DNA from: Corynebacterium uberis
GTDB lineage: Bacteria > Actinomycetota > Actinomycetes > Mycobacteriales > Mycobacteriaceae
Assembly (NCBI RefSeq): GCF_020616335.1
Contig: NZ_CP085051.1
Location: 1,054,001 to 1,118,000 of the forward strand
Direction of reading: 5' to 3'
DNA length: 64,000 nt
The translations under genes were made by a program, and so were the position numbers. The notes beneath the pieces are model-generated. The model was given only the letters and a program-made list of their open reading frames with translations, had not been told where the DNA came from and did no database searches. Below are positions 8,990 to 17,516 of the stretch, piece by piece (position 1 is the first letter of the stretch; each line of letters starts with the position of its first letter).

Positions 8990-10396
8990 ATGCGCACCGA
9001 TCTTGCTCTTGCCGGCCAGCTCGCCGCCGCCTCCGTGCGGGCGCGCACCGGCTCCGGAACGCTCGGGGTCATCGCGGTGGCCGCCTTTACCGTCGTGGGC
9101 TGGCTAACCATGACGGTTGCCGGTGGGACGTGGATGTTTGTCCACCGCTGGACGGACAAACCCAGTTACCTGTCTCCGATCATGCTGGACCCGCAGTTCA
9201 GCGACATGCAATTGGGCATGTATGTGTGGTTGGCTCTGTGGGGCTGCGCGCTGCTCATCCCAGCGATCTTCAGCCTCACCTCCGCTACGGCCGTGCTGGG
9301 TGCCTCCGGGCGTGAGGAACGCCTGGCGGTGCTGCGCCTGGTGGGTGCCTCGCGCGCCCGGGTCATTGGCATCGCGCTGGCAGAAACGCTGGCCCAGGCC
9401 GGCGTGGGCGTGGCGCTGGGAACGGCACTGTCCGTGATCACCGCTCCGGCGTGGGCCGGGCTGAGCTTCCAGGACACCCCGGTGCGCCCGCACGAGTTCC
9501 TGCTGCCCTGGTGGGGGTATCTGGCCGTGCCCCTGGTGTTGCTCCTCATCGTGGCGGCGGCCACCGTCCGGGGCCTGGCGCGCGTGTCCATCACCCCGCT
9601 GGGCGTGGCGCGGCGCACCCCGCCGAAGGCGATGCGCGCCTGGCGGGTGGTGGTGCTGGTGCTCATGCTGGTCGCAGCGGTGGTACTCGTGCCCATGACA
9701 GGCCAGATGTCCAACTACAAGGGAGTGGGGGTTGCGGCGCTGATCCTGCTGCTGGTGGTCCAAGCCATCAACCTGGCGGTGCCCTACCTGCTGCAGTTCT
9801 GCGCGCGCCTGGCGGCCCACCTTCCGGGCACGGCGTGGGCGACGGCGATGCGCCGGGTGAGCACTGACCCGCGCCCGGCCTGGCGGCGCGTCTCCGTGCT
9901 GTCCGTGGTGGGCATCGTCGTGGGGTTCTTAGGCTCGGTGCCGTTTGAACAATTGCGTCACGATTCCCGCGCCGAGGACATCCCGCTGCTCAATGACCTG
10001 GTCACCGGCGGGCTGCTGGTGGTTATTGGCACGTTCTTGGTCGCCGGGGTGGCTACATTTCTTACCCAGGCCTCAGGCGTGTTTGAGTCGCAGCGGTTGA
10101 ATGAGTCGCTGCACCGCATCGGTGCCCCGCGGGCGTTTATGGACTGGGTCTCCCTGTGGGAAACCTTAGGCCCGCTGCTGCTGTCCGTGCTCGCCGGCAC
10201 GGGTGTGGGGCTGCTGTTTGGCCGGGCGATCTATGCAGAGTATTCCGCCTCCGGCGGGGTGAGTACCTCCGGGGTGCCCATGATGTGCGCGCAGATCGGG
10301 CTGGGGTGTGCCATCGTGCTCGCCGGGGTAGGTGGCGCTGCGCTACTGCGCAGGTCTACGGTTGCACACCGGCGCGGTCGGGTGATGCGCCCCTAG
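8990..10396 (+). CDS. ABC transporter permease, FtsX-like
   Basis: Integral membrane subunit of 468 residues, starting one base after the ATPase stop. It has a membrane segment near residues 20-45, then a cluster of segments around 75-215 containing the FtsX-type signature SGREERLAVLRLVGASRARV, and further spans to the C-terminus. It forms an exporter or MacB-type mechanotransmission complex with the preceding ATPase. A substrate cannot be read from the sequence; the linked soluble kinase and response regulator suggest an envelope-stress or antimicrobial response. Confidence 0.85.
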   Translation: MRTDLALAGQLAAASVRARTGSGTLGVIAVAAFTVVGWLTMTVAGGTWMFVHRWTDKPSYLSPIMLDPQFSDMQLGMYVWLALWGCALLIPAIFSLTSATAVLGASGREERLAVLRLVGASRARVIGIALAETLAQAGVGVALGTALSVITAPAWAGLSFQDTPVRPHEFLLPWWGYLAVPLVLLLIVAAATVRGLARVSITPLGVARRTPPKAMRAWRVVVLVLMLVAAVVLVPMTGQMSNYKGVGVAALILLLVVQAINLAVPYLLQFCARLAAHLPGTAWATAMRRVSTDPRPAWRRVSVLSVVGIVVGFLGSVPFEQLRHDSRAEDIPLLNDLVTGGLLVVIGTFLVAGVATFLTQASGVFESQRLNESLHRIGAPRAFMDWVSLWETLGPLLLSVLAGTGVGLLFGRAIYAEYSASGGVSTSGVPMMCAQIGLGCAIVLAGVGGAALLRRSTVAHRRGRVMRP

Positions 10397-10405
10397 AGTG
10401 GGGGC

Positions 10406-11497
10406 ATGGCTACTCATACTCTTCCGTACTACCCGGCGCAGGATCGCTATGAGAATGCGACCTTCCGCCGGGTTGGTCATTCCGGCCTCCAGCTTCCGCC
10501 GCTGTCGCTGGGGCTGTGGCACAACTTTGGCGATGATAAGCCGCTGGAGACCCAGCGCGAGATCATCCGCGGCGCCTTCGACCGCGGGATCACCCACTTT
10601 GACCTGGCCAACAACTATGGGCCGCCCAACGGCTCGGCGGAGAAGAACTTCGGGCGCATCCTGCGCGAGGACCTGTCCGCCCACCGCGATGAGCTGATCA
10701 TCTCCTCCAAGGCCGGCTGGTACATGCACGAGGGCCCCTACGGGTTTGGCGGGTCGCGCAAGTACCTGGTCAGTTCGCTGGATCGCTCCCTGGCATCCCT
10801 GGGGGTTGACTATGTGGACATTTTCTATCACCACCGCCCGGATCCGGATACGCCGCTGGAGGAGACGATGTACGCCCTGCGGGACATCGTGGCCTCCGGA
10901 AAGGCGCTTTACGTGGGGATTTCTTCCTACGGTCCGGAGCTGACCGCGCAGGCCGCCGAGTTCATGGCAGACGAGGGCTGCCCGCTGCTCATCCACCAGC
11001 CGAGCTATTCCATTTTGAACCGCTGGGTGGAAGAAGAAGGCGAGGATGGCCAGTCCCTGCTGGAGGCCGCCGCGGAGGCCGGGCTGGGGGTCATCGCGTT
11101 TTCCCCCTTGGCCCAGGGCCTGCTCACGGATAAATACCTCGACGGCGTGCCGGCGGATTCGCGCGCCGCGGCCCACAAGTCGCTCTCGGAGGACATGCTC
11201 AGCGAGGCGAACCTGGCGATGGTGCGCCGCCTGAGCGAGATTGCCGCCAACCGCGGCCAGACGCTCGCCCAGATGGCGCTGGCCTGGGTGCTGCGCGAGC
11301 AGGGCGACTACGGCGAGCTGACCGTCACCTCCACCGTGACCGGCGCCTCCTCGATCGCCCAGCTGGACTCCAACCTCAAGGCCCTGGACAACCTGCACTT
11401 CGACGCCGAGGAGTTGGCGCTTATCGACGCCGCCGCCTCCGACGCAGGCATCAACATCTGGGCCGCAGCCACGGACTCCAAGCGCCGCGAAAGCTAG
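10406..11497 (+). CDS. aldo/keto reductase (YghZ/Gpr-like)
   Basis: NADPH-dependent oxidoreductase of 363 residues with a TIM-barrel fold. The catalytic Tyr is in HFDLANNYGPP and Asp and Lys in the matching positions (FDLANNYG, IISSKAGW). The phrase WHNFGDD and the GSAEKNFGRIL block are typical of the E. coli YghZ (L-glyceraldehyde-3-phosphate reductase) branch rather than of drug-target aldo/keto reductases. The start at ATG 10406 is 9 nt after the permease stop, so co-transcription with the ABC operon is possible. The 13-mer repeat lies near the C-terminus (11419-11431). Confidence 0.88.
   Translation: MATHTLPYYPAQDRYENATFRRVGHSGLQLPPLSLGLWHNFGDDKPLETQREIIRGAFDRGITHFDLANNYGPPNGSAEKNFGRILREDLSAHRDELIISSKAGWYMHEGPYGFGGSRKYLVSSLDRSLASLGVDYVDIFYHHRPDPDTPLEETMYALRDIVASGKALYVGISSYGPELTAQAAEFMADEGCPLLIHQPSYSILNRWVEEEGEDGQSLLEAAAEAGLGVIAFSPLAQGLLTDKYLDGVPADSRAAAHKSLSEDMLSEANLAMVRRLSEIAANRGQTLAQMALAWVLREQGDYGELTVTSTVTGASSIAQLDSNLKALDNLHFDAEELALIDAAASDAGINIWAAATDSKRRES
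11419..11431 (-). repeat. 13-mer GGCGTCGATAAGC, exact copy
   Basis: Exact copy on the minus strand, read in the aldo/keto reductase gene as Leu-Ile-Asp-Ala. Confidence 0.75.
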
Positions 11498-11513
11498 CGG
11501 CGGTAGCGCAAGG

Positions 11514-12245
11514 CTAGAGCAGGATCAGCTTGGCGGCGAGGCTGACCAGGATCACCCCGAAGACCACGTTGAGCACCCGCCACACGCGCGGGCTGGACAG
11601 GGGTCGGTGCAGCAGTCCGGCCCCGTAGCCCACGCCGCAGAACCACACGATGCTGGCCATGTAGGTGCCGGCGACGAAGGCCCAGCGACCGGCGTCGCCG
11701 TACTGGTTGGCAATGCCGCCGATCATCACCAGGGAGTCCAGGTAGGCGCCCGGGTTGAGCCAGGTGAGGATCACGGCCGTGATGGCCGGCTTGACCCAGG
11801 CGCGCTGTGGGGTGGGCATGTGCAGGCGGCGCCGGGTGCGCGTCTTCAGCGCCGTGCCGCCGGTGCTGTCGGTGCCGCCGGTGCTGGACTCGGGCCAGGA
11901 GTCGGTGGGAGAGGGGGCGTCGATACGCGGGGCCTCGTCGCTGATGACGGTGACGTTGTCGCGCGGCGGGCGCAACGCATCGCGGAAGGACGTGTAGGCA
12001 AACCAGGACAGGTAGGCAACGCCGACCCAGCGCAGGACAGTCAGCGCCTGGGGCAGGGTGTCGGTCAGGGCGCCCACGCCTAACACACCGCCGATGTAGA
12101 GGAAGATGTCAGAGATCAGGCACACGAGGACCACGGCGGTGACGGCCTCGCGGCGGATACCCTGCTTGATCAGCAGGATGTTCTGCGGGCCCATGGCCAC
12201 GATGAGGGAGATACCCAGCAGGAAACCAGCGACGACGATTGACAT
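11514..12245 (-). CDS. lysE: L-lysine/L-arginine exporter LysE
   Basis: Inner-membrane exporter of basic amino acids, 243 residues, LysE/RhtB superfamily. It has the family N-terminus with MGPQNILLIKQGIRRE, then LVCLISDIFLYIGG, a hydrophilic middle loop, and ILTWLNPGAYLDSLVMIGG in the second half, closely matching what I know of C. glutamicum LysE. The loop (about residues 85-125) is longer than usual and carries a Thr/Ser/Gly repeat. The start ATG at 12245 aligns with the LysE N-terminus; the frame extends further upstream but without family similarity. It is divergent from lysG, whose product activates lysE when Lys, Arg or His accumulate. Confidence 0.95.
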   Translation of the reverse strand: MSIVVAGFLLGISLIVAMGPQNILLIKQGIRREAVTAVVLVCLISDIFLYIGGVLGVGALTDTLPQALTVLRWVGVAYLSWFAYTSFRDALRPPRDNVTVISDEAPRIDAPSPTDSWPESSTGGTDSTGGTALKTRTRRRLHMPTPQRAWVKPAITAVILTWLNPGAYLDSLVMIGGIANQYGDAGRWAFVAGTYMASIVWFCGVGYGAGLLHRPLSSPRVWRVLNVVFGVILVSLAAKLILL

Positions 12246-12300
12246 GGCATCAGTCTGCGTCCAGGGCGATATGAAGTAAATATATGGAGTCTTAACCTGG

Positions 12301-12315
12301 TGAAGTAGTGCTTCA
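12301..12315. promoter_or_regulatory. candidate LysG operator upstream of lysE
   Basis: TGAAG-TAGTG-CTTCA, a 15-bp dyad in the lysE/lysG intergenic region, 56 bp before the lysE start and about 100 bp before lysG. Its size and broken-dyad form fit LysR-type operators. The assignment to LysG is an inference. Confidence 0.5.
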
Positions 12316-12416
12316 TTCACACCGCCTGACTAGGCATTGTGCGAGGTCGCTGGCAAAACTCTGACCCGGCGGGGTGACCAACGCAACATTTTTATAACAA
12401 AGGTAAGCTGACCTGC

Positions 12417-13286
12417 GTGAACCCGGTGCATCTGCATACCCTGCTGACCATCCTCGACGAAGGCAGCTTCGAAGGCGCCGCCGCGATCTTGGGCATCAGC
12501 CCCTCGGCGGTCTCCCAGCGCGTCAAAGCCCTAGAAAAAGACGTCGGCCGCGTGGTGCTGCGGCGCACTAACCCGGTCACCGTCACCCACGCGGGGGAGA
12601 TCCTTGCCCAAGCCGCGCGCAAGATGGAGCTGGTGCAGGCGGAAACCAACGCGCGGCTGCGCAGCAGGGTCGAACGCGTCCCGCTGGCCATCGCCGTCAA
12701 CGCGGACTCTCTGTCCACCTGGTTCCTGCCCGTGCTGGCCAAGGTTGCCCAGTGGGGCAACGCCGCGCTGCAACTGCGCCGCGAAGACGAGGCCCACACC
12801 CTGGCGCTGCTGCGCCGCGGCGACGTCCTCGGTGCCGTCACCCGCGAGGAAGCACCCGTGTCCGGTTGCGACGTCGTGGAGCTCGGCGACATGCACTACG
12901 TCGCGGTAGCCACCCCCCAGCTGCGCAGCACCTACTCCACCGCCGAGGGCATCGACTGGGCCCACATGCCCGCCCTGGGCTTCGGGCCCCGCGACGGGCT
13001 GAAAAACATGGACCTGGAAGGCCGGCTAGCCCCGGACGTGCCCCGGCGGCGCCGCATGAACTACATCCCGTCAACAGAAGCCTTCGTGGAGGCCGCCCGG
13101 GTGGGGCTCGGCTGGGCGCTGCTCCCGGACTTCCAGGCCGAGCCGCTGCTGCGCGCCCGCGACGTCGTCCTGCTGGACGATCGCGTCCTCCAAGTCCGGC
13201 TCTATTGGCAGCGGTGGCGACTGGAATCGCCCCTGCTGGAGGATCTCACCGCCGCGGTCGTTGACGCCGCTGCCGTCCTGCGTTAG
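12417..13286 (+). CDS. lysG: LysR-type regulator LysG (ArgP family)
   Basis: Transcription activator of lysE, 289 residues. The N-terminal winged helix (LLTILDEGSFEGAAAILGIS, SAVSQRVKALE) is followed by an effector-binding domain with the ArgP/LysG-typical stretches INADSLSTWFLPV-like (here AVNADSLSTWFLPV), EDEAHTLALLRRGDVLGAVT and YWQRWRLES. The start is GTG 12417, giving MNPVHLHTLL, as expected for LysG. Known LysG proteins respond to Lys, Arg and His. A -10-like TATAAC lies at about 12392 just upstream. Nothing looks truncated. Confidence 0.94.
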   Translation: MNPVHLHTLLTILDEGSFEGAAAILGISPSAVSQRVKALEKDVGRVVLRRTNPVTVTHAGEILAQAARKMELVQAETNARLRSRVERVPLAIAVNADSLSTWFLPVLAKVAQWGNAALQLRREDEAHTLALLRRGDVLGAVTREEAPVSGCDVVELGDMHYVAVATPQLRSTYSTAEGIDWAHMPALGFGPRDGLKNMDLEGRLAPDVPRRRRMNYIPSTEAFVEAARVGLGWALLPDFQAEPLLRARDVVLLDDRVLQVRLYWQRWRLESPLLEDLTAAVVDAAAVLR

Positions 13287-13309
13287 GCCTGCTCGGCCTG
13301 CTCGGCCTG
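13286..13309 (+). repeat. short 9-bp tandem repeat after lysG
   Basis: GGCCTGCTC repeated twice plus a partial third copy, between the convergent lysG and the GST-like gene. Probably neutral slippage. Confidence 0.5.
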
Positions 13310-13322
13310 TGGTCGGCTGGAG

Positions 13323-14411
13323 CTAGGCAGGCTGGAGCGGGTTGCGCACCTGCTCGCCCGGAGCCACCGGCCCCGGCGCGCTCGCCCCCGGGGCGAAGGG
13401 GCTGCCGCCCAGTCGCTCCCGCCCGTGCTCACTGAGCAGCCCGGTCATGTCCGGGCCCACCGGCACGATTCCGGTGGGGTTGACCTCTTCATGGACGATG
13501 TAATAGTGCTGCTTGATCTCCGTGAAGTCCGTGGTGTCTCCAAACCCCGGCGTTTGGTATAGGTCGCGCAGGTATCCCCACAGCGCCGGCATCTCCGTGA
13601 TCTTGTTGCGCGAGCACTTGAAGTGCGCGTAGTAGACCGGATCGAAGCGCACGAGCGTGGTGTAAAGGAAGATGTCAGCGAAGGTGATGTGGTCGCCCAT
13701 GAGGTAGCGCTGCGTGCTCAGGCGCTCCTCCAGCCAGTCCAGCGCCGTCCAGAGGCGCTGGTAAGCCTCCTCGTAGGCCTGCTGGGAACCGGCGAAGCCG
13801 CAGCGGTAGACCCCGTTGTTGACCTCCGTGTAGACGCGCCGGGTCAGCTTGTCCATCTCCGCGCGCAGCTCGGCGGGGTAGAGGTCCGGGGCGCCGTCGC
13901 GCTGGAAGTCGGTCCACTGTTCCAGGAAGTCCACCGGGATGGTGGGGAAGTCATTGGTCACTACCTTGCCGGAGGCGATCTCCACGATGGCGGGCACGGT
14001 GATGCCGCGCGGGTAGTCCGGGAAGCGAGCAAAGTACGCGTCCTGGAGGCGGGGGATCTTCAACACTGGGTCCACGCCGTCGGGGTCCAGGTCGAAGCGC
14101 CAGGACCGCACGTCATGGGTGGGTCCGGCCAAGCCGAGGGACAGGGCGTTTTCCAGGCCGAGGAGGCGGCGGGTGATGACGACCCGGTGGGCCCAGGGGC
14201 ACGCCCGCGCGGCGATGACCCGGTAGCGCCCGGCCTCGACCGGCCAGCGCAAGGTGTCATCGTCCGGGTTGGAAACGGGTGCGGACCCGGCGGGCAGGGA
14301 AGCATCGAAGCGGTCGGCGATGTAGGCGGTGTCGCGGACGAACTCTCCGTCTGGGGAGGCGTTGTGCGCGGGGCCAGTGGTTGCTGTGGTGTCAGAATCT
14401 TGTGTACTCAT
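13323..14411 (-). CDS. glutathionyl-hydroquinone reductase-like protein (Xi-class GST, YqjG family)
   Basis: Cytoplasmic thioredoxin-fold protein of 362 residues. The active-site Cys is in ARACPWAHR (CPWA), the hallmark of Xi-class enzymes that remove thiols from quinone conjugates. Other family stretches are VPAIVE, VTNDFPTIP and the all-helical C-terminal domain with ALDWLEERL and LMGDHITFADIFLYTTLVRFDPVYYAHFK-like sequence. Corynebacteria make mycothiol rather than glutathione, so the thiol partner is probably mycothiol (inference). ATG 14411 was chosen because the longer frame adds only non-conserved residues. Confidence 0.87.
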   Translation of the reverse strand: MSTQDSDTTATTGPAHNASPDGEFVRDTAYIADRFDASLPAGSAPVSNPDDDTLRWPVEAGRYRVIAARACPWAHRVVITRRLLGLENALSLGLAGPTHDVRSWRFDLDPDGVDPVLKIPRLQDAYFARFPDYPRGITVPAIVEIASGKVVTNDFPTIPVDFLEQWTDFQRDGAPDLYPAELRAEMDKLTRRVYTEVNNGVYRCGFAGSQQAYEEAYQRLWTALDWLEERLSTQRYLMGDHITFADIFLYTTLVRFDPVYYAHFKCSRNKITEMPALWGYLRDLYQTPGFGDTTDFTEIKQHYYIVHEEVNPTGIVPVGPDMTGLLSEHGRERLGGSPFAPGASAPGPVAPGEQVRNPLQPA

Positions 14412-14478
14412 CAACAAAAAGCATACTCGCGGCGCGGCTCCGACGTCGCCTCCGCGCAATGGCCTACCCTAACGCACT

Positions 14479-15453
14479 ATGAACGATAGCCACCGAATCG
14501 ACCGCCCTGACCGCGCCGTTGCTGGGGCCGATGACCTCGACGTGCCCACCTATAGCGCTGCCACGGACAGCATCTACCGCCGCGCCGGGCGCGCCGCCCC
14601 CCGCGCCATCGTGCCCGGCCAGGCCGCCACGGCTGCTGAAGCTTCCGCCACATTCGCGGCTGCAGACCTACCCAAGGAACCGGACACCCCCACCAGCGCC
14701 GGCCAGGCAGCGGTGCAGGATCCGGCGCCAACCTACCTACCGGAGGATCATTCCGCGCCCCTGGCCTCTGATGCGCCCACCCGCGCCTGGGAGGCGCCCA
14801 CAGATTTCACCACGGACTTCGCCGCAGATGTGACCACAGACGTCACCGCAGCCGGCACCACAGCCGCGCCGGCAGCTGCGGAACCCCTGACAGAAAGCGA
14901 GCCTGCACCCGTGGCGGCGGCCGAGCCGGCTGGCCGGGGAACGACGGACCTGGGCCTGCTCATCGTGCGCCTCGTCGCCGGGCTGTGGCTGGTCATCCAC
15001 TCCCTGGCCGTGTTTTTCCAACTGGGTCACACCCCGGGCATTGTCCAGATGGAGCAGGATTTCGCCGCCGCGTCTTACTCTTACCCTGCGGCGCTGGCCA
15101 TCGCCGTTCCCTCCGCGCAGCTGGCCGCGGGAGTGTTTTTGGTCCTGGGTCTGATCACGCCGCTGTTTGCCGCCGTGGCCACGGTGGTTACGGGGTGGGG
15201 AGCCGTCCACGCCATCGCCGCTGCCGGGGTGGGGCTCAACGTTTTCGACTACACGGAGGCCGTGTGGCTGCCGATCGTGCTCTTCGGGGCCTCGGTTGCT
15301 CTCCAGTTCACGGGCCCGGGCCTGTATTCCTTCGACTTCTCACGCAGTTGGGCGCGCCGCCCGCTGGCTAGCGCCTGGGTTTTCGTGGTCCTGGGCATCG
15401 CCGGATTCGTCGCCGCCTGGGTCTTCGGCGCCGGCGTTAACCCGCTGCATTAG
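14479..15453 (+). CDS. DoxX-family membrane protein with long disordered N-terminus
   Basis: 324 residues. Residues 1-150 are low-complexity, rich in Ala, Thr, Pro and acidic residues, and probably disordered in the cytoplasm. Residues 155-325 hold four to five membrane segments in a DoxX-like arrangement (GLLIVRLVAGLWLVIHSLA, AQLAAGVFLVLGLITP, ATVVTGWGAVHA). DoxX-like proteins are linked to redox and thiol stress in actinobacteria, but the role of this one is unknown. The 3' end overlaps the convergent GT87 gene by 114 bp, an unusually long antisense overlap. Confidence 0.7.
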   Translation: MNDSHRIDRPDRAVAGADDLDVPTYSAATDSIYRRAGRAAPRAIVPGQAATAAEASATFAAADLPKEPDTPTSAGQAAVQDPAPTYLPEDHSAPLASDAPTRAWEAPTDFTTDFAADVTTDVTAAGTTAAPAAAEPLTESEPAPVAAAEPAGRGTTDLGLLIVRLVAGLWLVIHSLAVFFQLGHTPGIVQMEQDFAAASYSYPAALAIAVPSAQLAAGVFLVLGLITPLFAAVATVVTGWGAVHAIAAAGVGLNVFDYTEAVWLPIVLFGASVALQFTGPGLYSFDFSRSWARRPLASAWVFVVLGIAGFVAAWVFGAGVNPLH

Positions 15454-16722
15454 TCGCAGCTGCCAGGCCAGGCCGATGAGGGTGGCAAGCGCCACCCAGA
15501 CGAAGTCTGAGACGAGGAAGCGCTGCCAGTAGTCCAGCGAGTCGAAGTCAATGCCGTCGCCGAACCACCACTTCGGGGGGCTGGTGAGCACCATGGTGGT
15601 CCACAGCACGGTGCATACCACCAGGAACGTGCGCTGCGGGTGCTGGCAGGCATGCCACCAGGCCACGGGTAGCAGCAGCGCGAGCCACACCCAGTGATGC
15701 GACCATGACACCGGCGAGATCAGCAGCATGACCACCGCGCCGACGAGCCAGGCCTGCGTGTCCCGCTGGGTGTGGCGCAGCCGGTACATAATCCACGCCC
15801 CGAGGGCGATGACCAGCAGGGAGCACACCAGCCAGAGCACTGAAACCAGCAGCTGATGGGTCTCCAGGTCGCCCCGCGTGGGCATGGAGCGCATGATCAT
15901 GGCCTTCAGCGAGCTGTTGGAGGTATAGGTGTCATCGACAGCAAGCTCGGACCCGGAGCCCATCCCCAGCAGCGTGGACCCGAAGTACTCCTTGGTCATG
16001 TCCCAGCGCACGCTTGCCGACGCCGCGGTGGCCACCACCGCCGTGACGATCGCCGTGACCACGGGGCGCAGACGCTGGCGCCAGGGGCCGGGGCCGACAA
16101 CAAAAAACAGGAGCATGGCCAGCGGCGTGACCTTGATGGCGGCGGCAAGACCAATGAGCCAGCCCTGCGGCAGCCGCCTGCGGCGGGGGATAAGGTCCAG
16201 GACCACCAGGGTCATGATGACCACGTTGATCTGGGCGAAGTTGTCATTGATCACCACTGGCCGGAAGTGCAAGGCCGCCGCCCAGCTGATGGTGGTCAGC
16301 GGCGCGAGCCATTCTTGAGCGGTGATGACTTGGCGCAGGACTAGGAAGATGCACAGGAGGAGGAGGGCGTCGGAAAGCAGGATCATGGCGTTGCCGGCGT
16401 CGTCGTGGGTCAGTGCCTTCCAGGAGAAGGGCGCCAGGGCGAGGGCCCCGAAGGGCGGATAAATGAAGGGCAGCTCCGCATCCCCGGCGCGCATGCGCTG
16501 CCCATAGACCTCCCGGCCATCGAAGAATGCCCACACGCCCTCCCGATAAATGGCCATGTCAACCGGCAGATCCGTGGCCGCGATATGCGCCACAGTGGTA
16601 GAGACCCCGATGGCCAAACCGACCAGGGTGATCAACAAATATGCGGGATGAGAGGCCGCTGACCGCGGGCGGGGGGCGCTTGCGCGCAGGTATGTGGGCA
16701 TGATGAAGCGGTATTTTAGCAT
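15340..16722 (-). CDS. GT87-family polyprenol-phosphate mannosyltransferase, membrane-bound
   Basis: Polytopic GT-C glycosyltransferase of 460 residues (DUF2029/GT87). The first extracytoplasmic loop has DLPVDMAIYREGVWAFFDG-like sequence with the catalytic-type acidic residue and YGQRM, followed by FIYPPFGALALAP, a family hallmark. HWVWLALLLPVAW-type spans follow. Corynebacterial relatives add alpha-1,2-mannose to lipomannan/LAM or PIM using polyprenyl-phosphate mannose. The start ATG 16722 overlaps the stop of the iron-ABC ATPase (ATGA), so they are probably co-transcribed; an alternative ATG is at 16701. The last 38 residues are hydrophilic and overlap the DoxX gene. Confidence 0.82.
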   Translation of the reverse strand: MLKYRFIMPTYLRASAPRPRSAASHPAYLLITLVGLAIGVSTTVAHIAATDLPVDMAIYREGVWAFFDGREVYGQRMRAGDAELPFIYPPFGALALAPFSWKALTHDDAGNAMILLSDALLLLCIFLVLRQVITAQEWLAPLTTISWAAALHFRPVVINDNFAQINVVIMTLVVLDLIPRRRRLPQGWLIGLAAAIKVTPLAMLLFFVVGPGPWRQRLRPVVTAIVTAVVATAASASVRWDMTKEYFGSTLLGMGSGSELAVDDTYTSNSSLKAMIMRSMPTRGDLETHQLLVSVLWLVCSLLVIALGAWIMYRLRHTQRDTQAWLVGAVVMLLISPVSWSHHWVWLALLLPVAWWHACQHPQRTFLVVCTVLWTTMVLTSPPKWWFGDGIDFDSLDYWQRFLVSDFVWVALATLIGLAWQLRLMQRVNAGAEDPGGDESGDAQDHENPGASQRAARPTA

Positions 16723-17516
16723 CAGCGCGGAACCACGAGGGGCCCCGCGGAAACCGGATCGCTGGCGATCACGGCGTCCAAGTCAAAGACGTCCGCCAGC
16801 ATCTCTTGGGTGATCACGTCCTCGGGGCGGCCCGTGGTTACGATCCGGCCGTCCTTCATGATCACCAGGTTGTGCGAGTAACGAATCGCCAGGTTGAGAT
16901 CGTGGAGAACCATGACCACGGTGCGCCCCTGCTGCTCCTGGAGGCGGCGGACGAGGCGCAGCACGGAGATCGCCTGGGAGAGGTCCAAGAAGGTGGTGGG
17001 CTCATCGAGGAGCAACACCGGGGTGTCTTGGGCTAGGACCATGGAGATCCAGACGCGCTGGCGCTGCCCGCCGGAGAGCTCATCAACCCGGCGCTGGGCG
17101 AGTCCGGTAATCCCGGTCATCTCCAACGCCCGGGACACCTCGGCGGCGTGGTCCCGCGACCACTGGCGGATCCAGGACTGGTGCGGGTGGCGGCCGCGCT
17201 CCACCAGATCTGCAACCACAATGCCCTCCGGGCACACCGGCGACTGCGGCAGGGACCCCACCATCCGAGCAAGCGCGCGCCGCGAGATCGCCGTCACGTC
17301 CGTGTCGCCCACCCGGATGGCACCCGTGCTCGGCAGGGTGCGGTTCATAGCGGACAGCAACGTCGACTTACCGCACCCATTCGGGCCGATGATCGTGGTC
17401 ACCTGCGCCCCCGGCACCTGAAGATCAACTCCGTCGAGGATGATGCGGGAGCCATAGCCGGCCCGGAGCCCGGAGACCGTCACTGAAGCGGCCGCGGCTG
17501 CGCCCTGAGTGCTCAT
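16722..17516 (-). CDS. iron-siderophore ABC transporter ATP-binding protein (FecE/FepC type)
   Basis: Cytoplasmic ATPase of 264 residues energising siderophore uptake. Walker A (GPNGCGKST), Q-loop (VGSLPQSP), signature LSGGQRQRVWISMVLAQ, Walker B (VLLLDEPTTFLDL) and H-loop (MVLHDLN) are all present. The Trp/Ile after the signature and the TTFLD stretch are typical of FecE/FepC. It overlaps the upstream permease by four bases (17513-17516). It belongs to a three-gene permease/ATPase operon divergent from two binding lipoproteins. Confidence 0.93.
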   Translation of the reverse strand: MSTQGAAAAASVTVSGLRAGYGSRIILDGVDLQVPGAQVTTIIGPNGCGKSTLLSAMNRTLPSTGAIRVGDTDVTAISRRALARMVGSLPQSPVCPEGIVVADLVERGRHPHQSWIRQWSRDHAAEVSRALEMTGITGLAQRRVDELSGGQRQRVWISMVLAQDTPVLLLDEPTTFLDLSQAISVLRLVRRLQEQQGRTVVMVLHDLNLAIRYSHNLVIMKDGRIVTTGRPEDVITQEMLADVFDLDAVIASDPVSAGPLVVPR

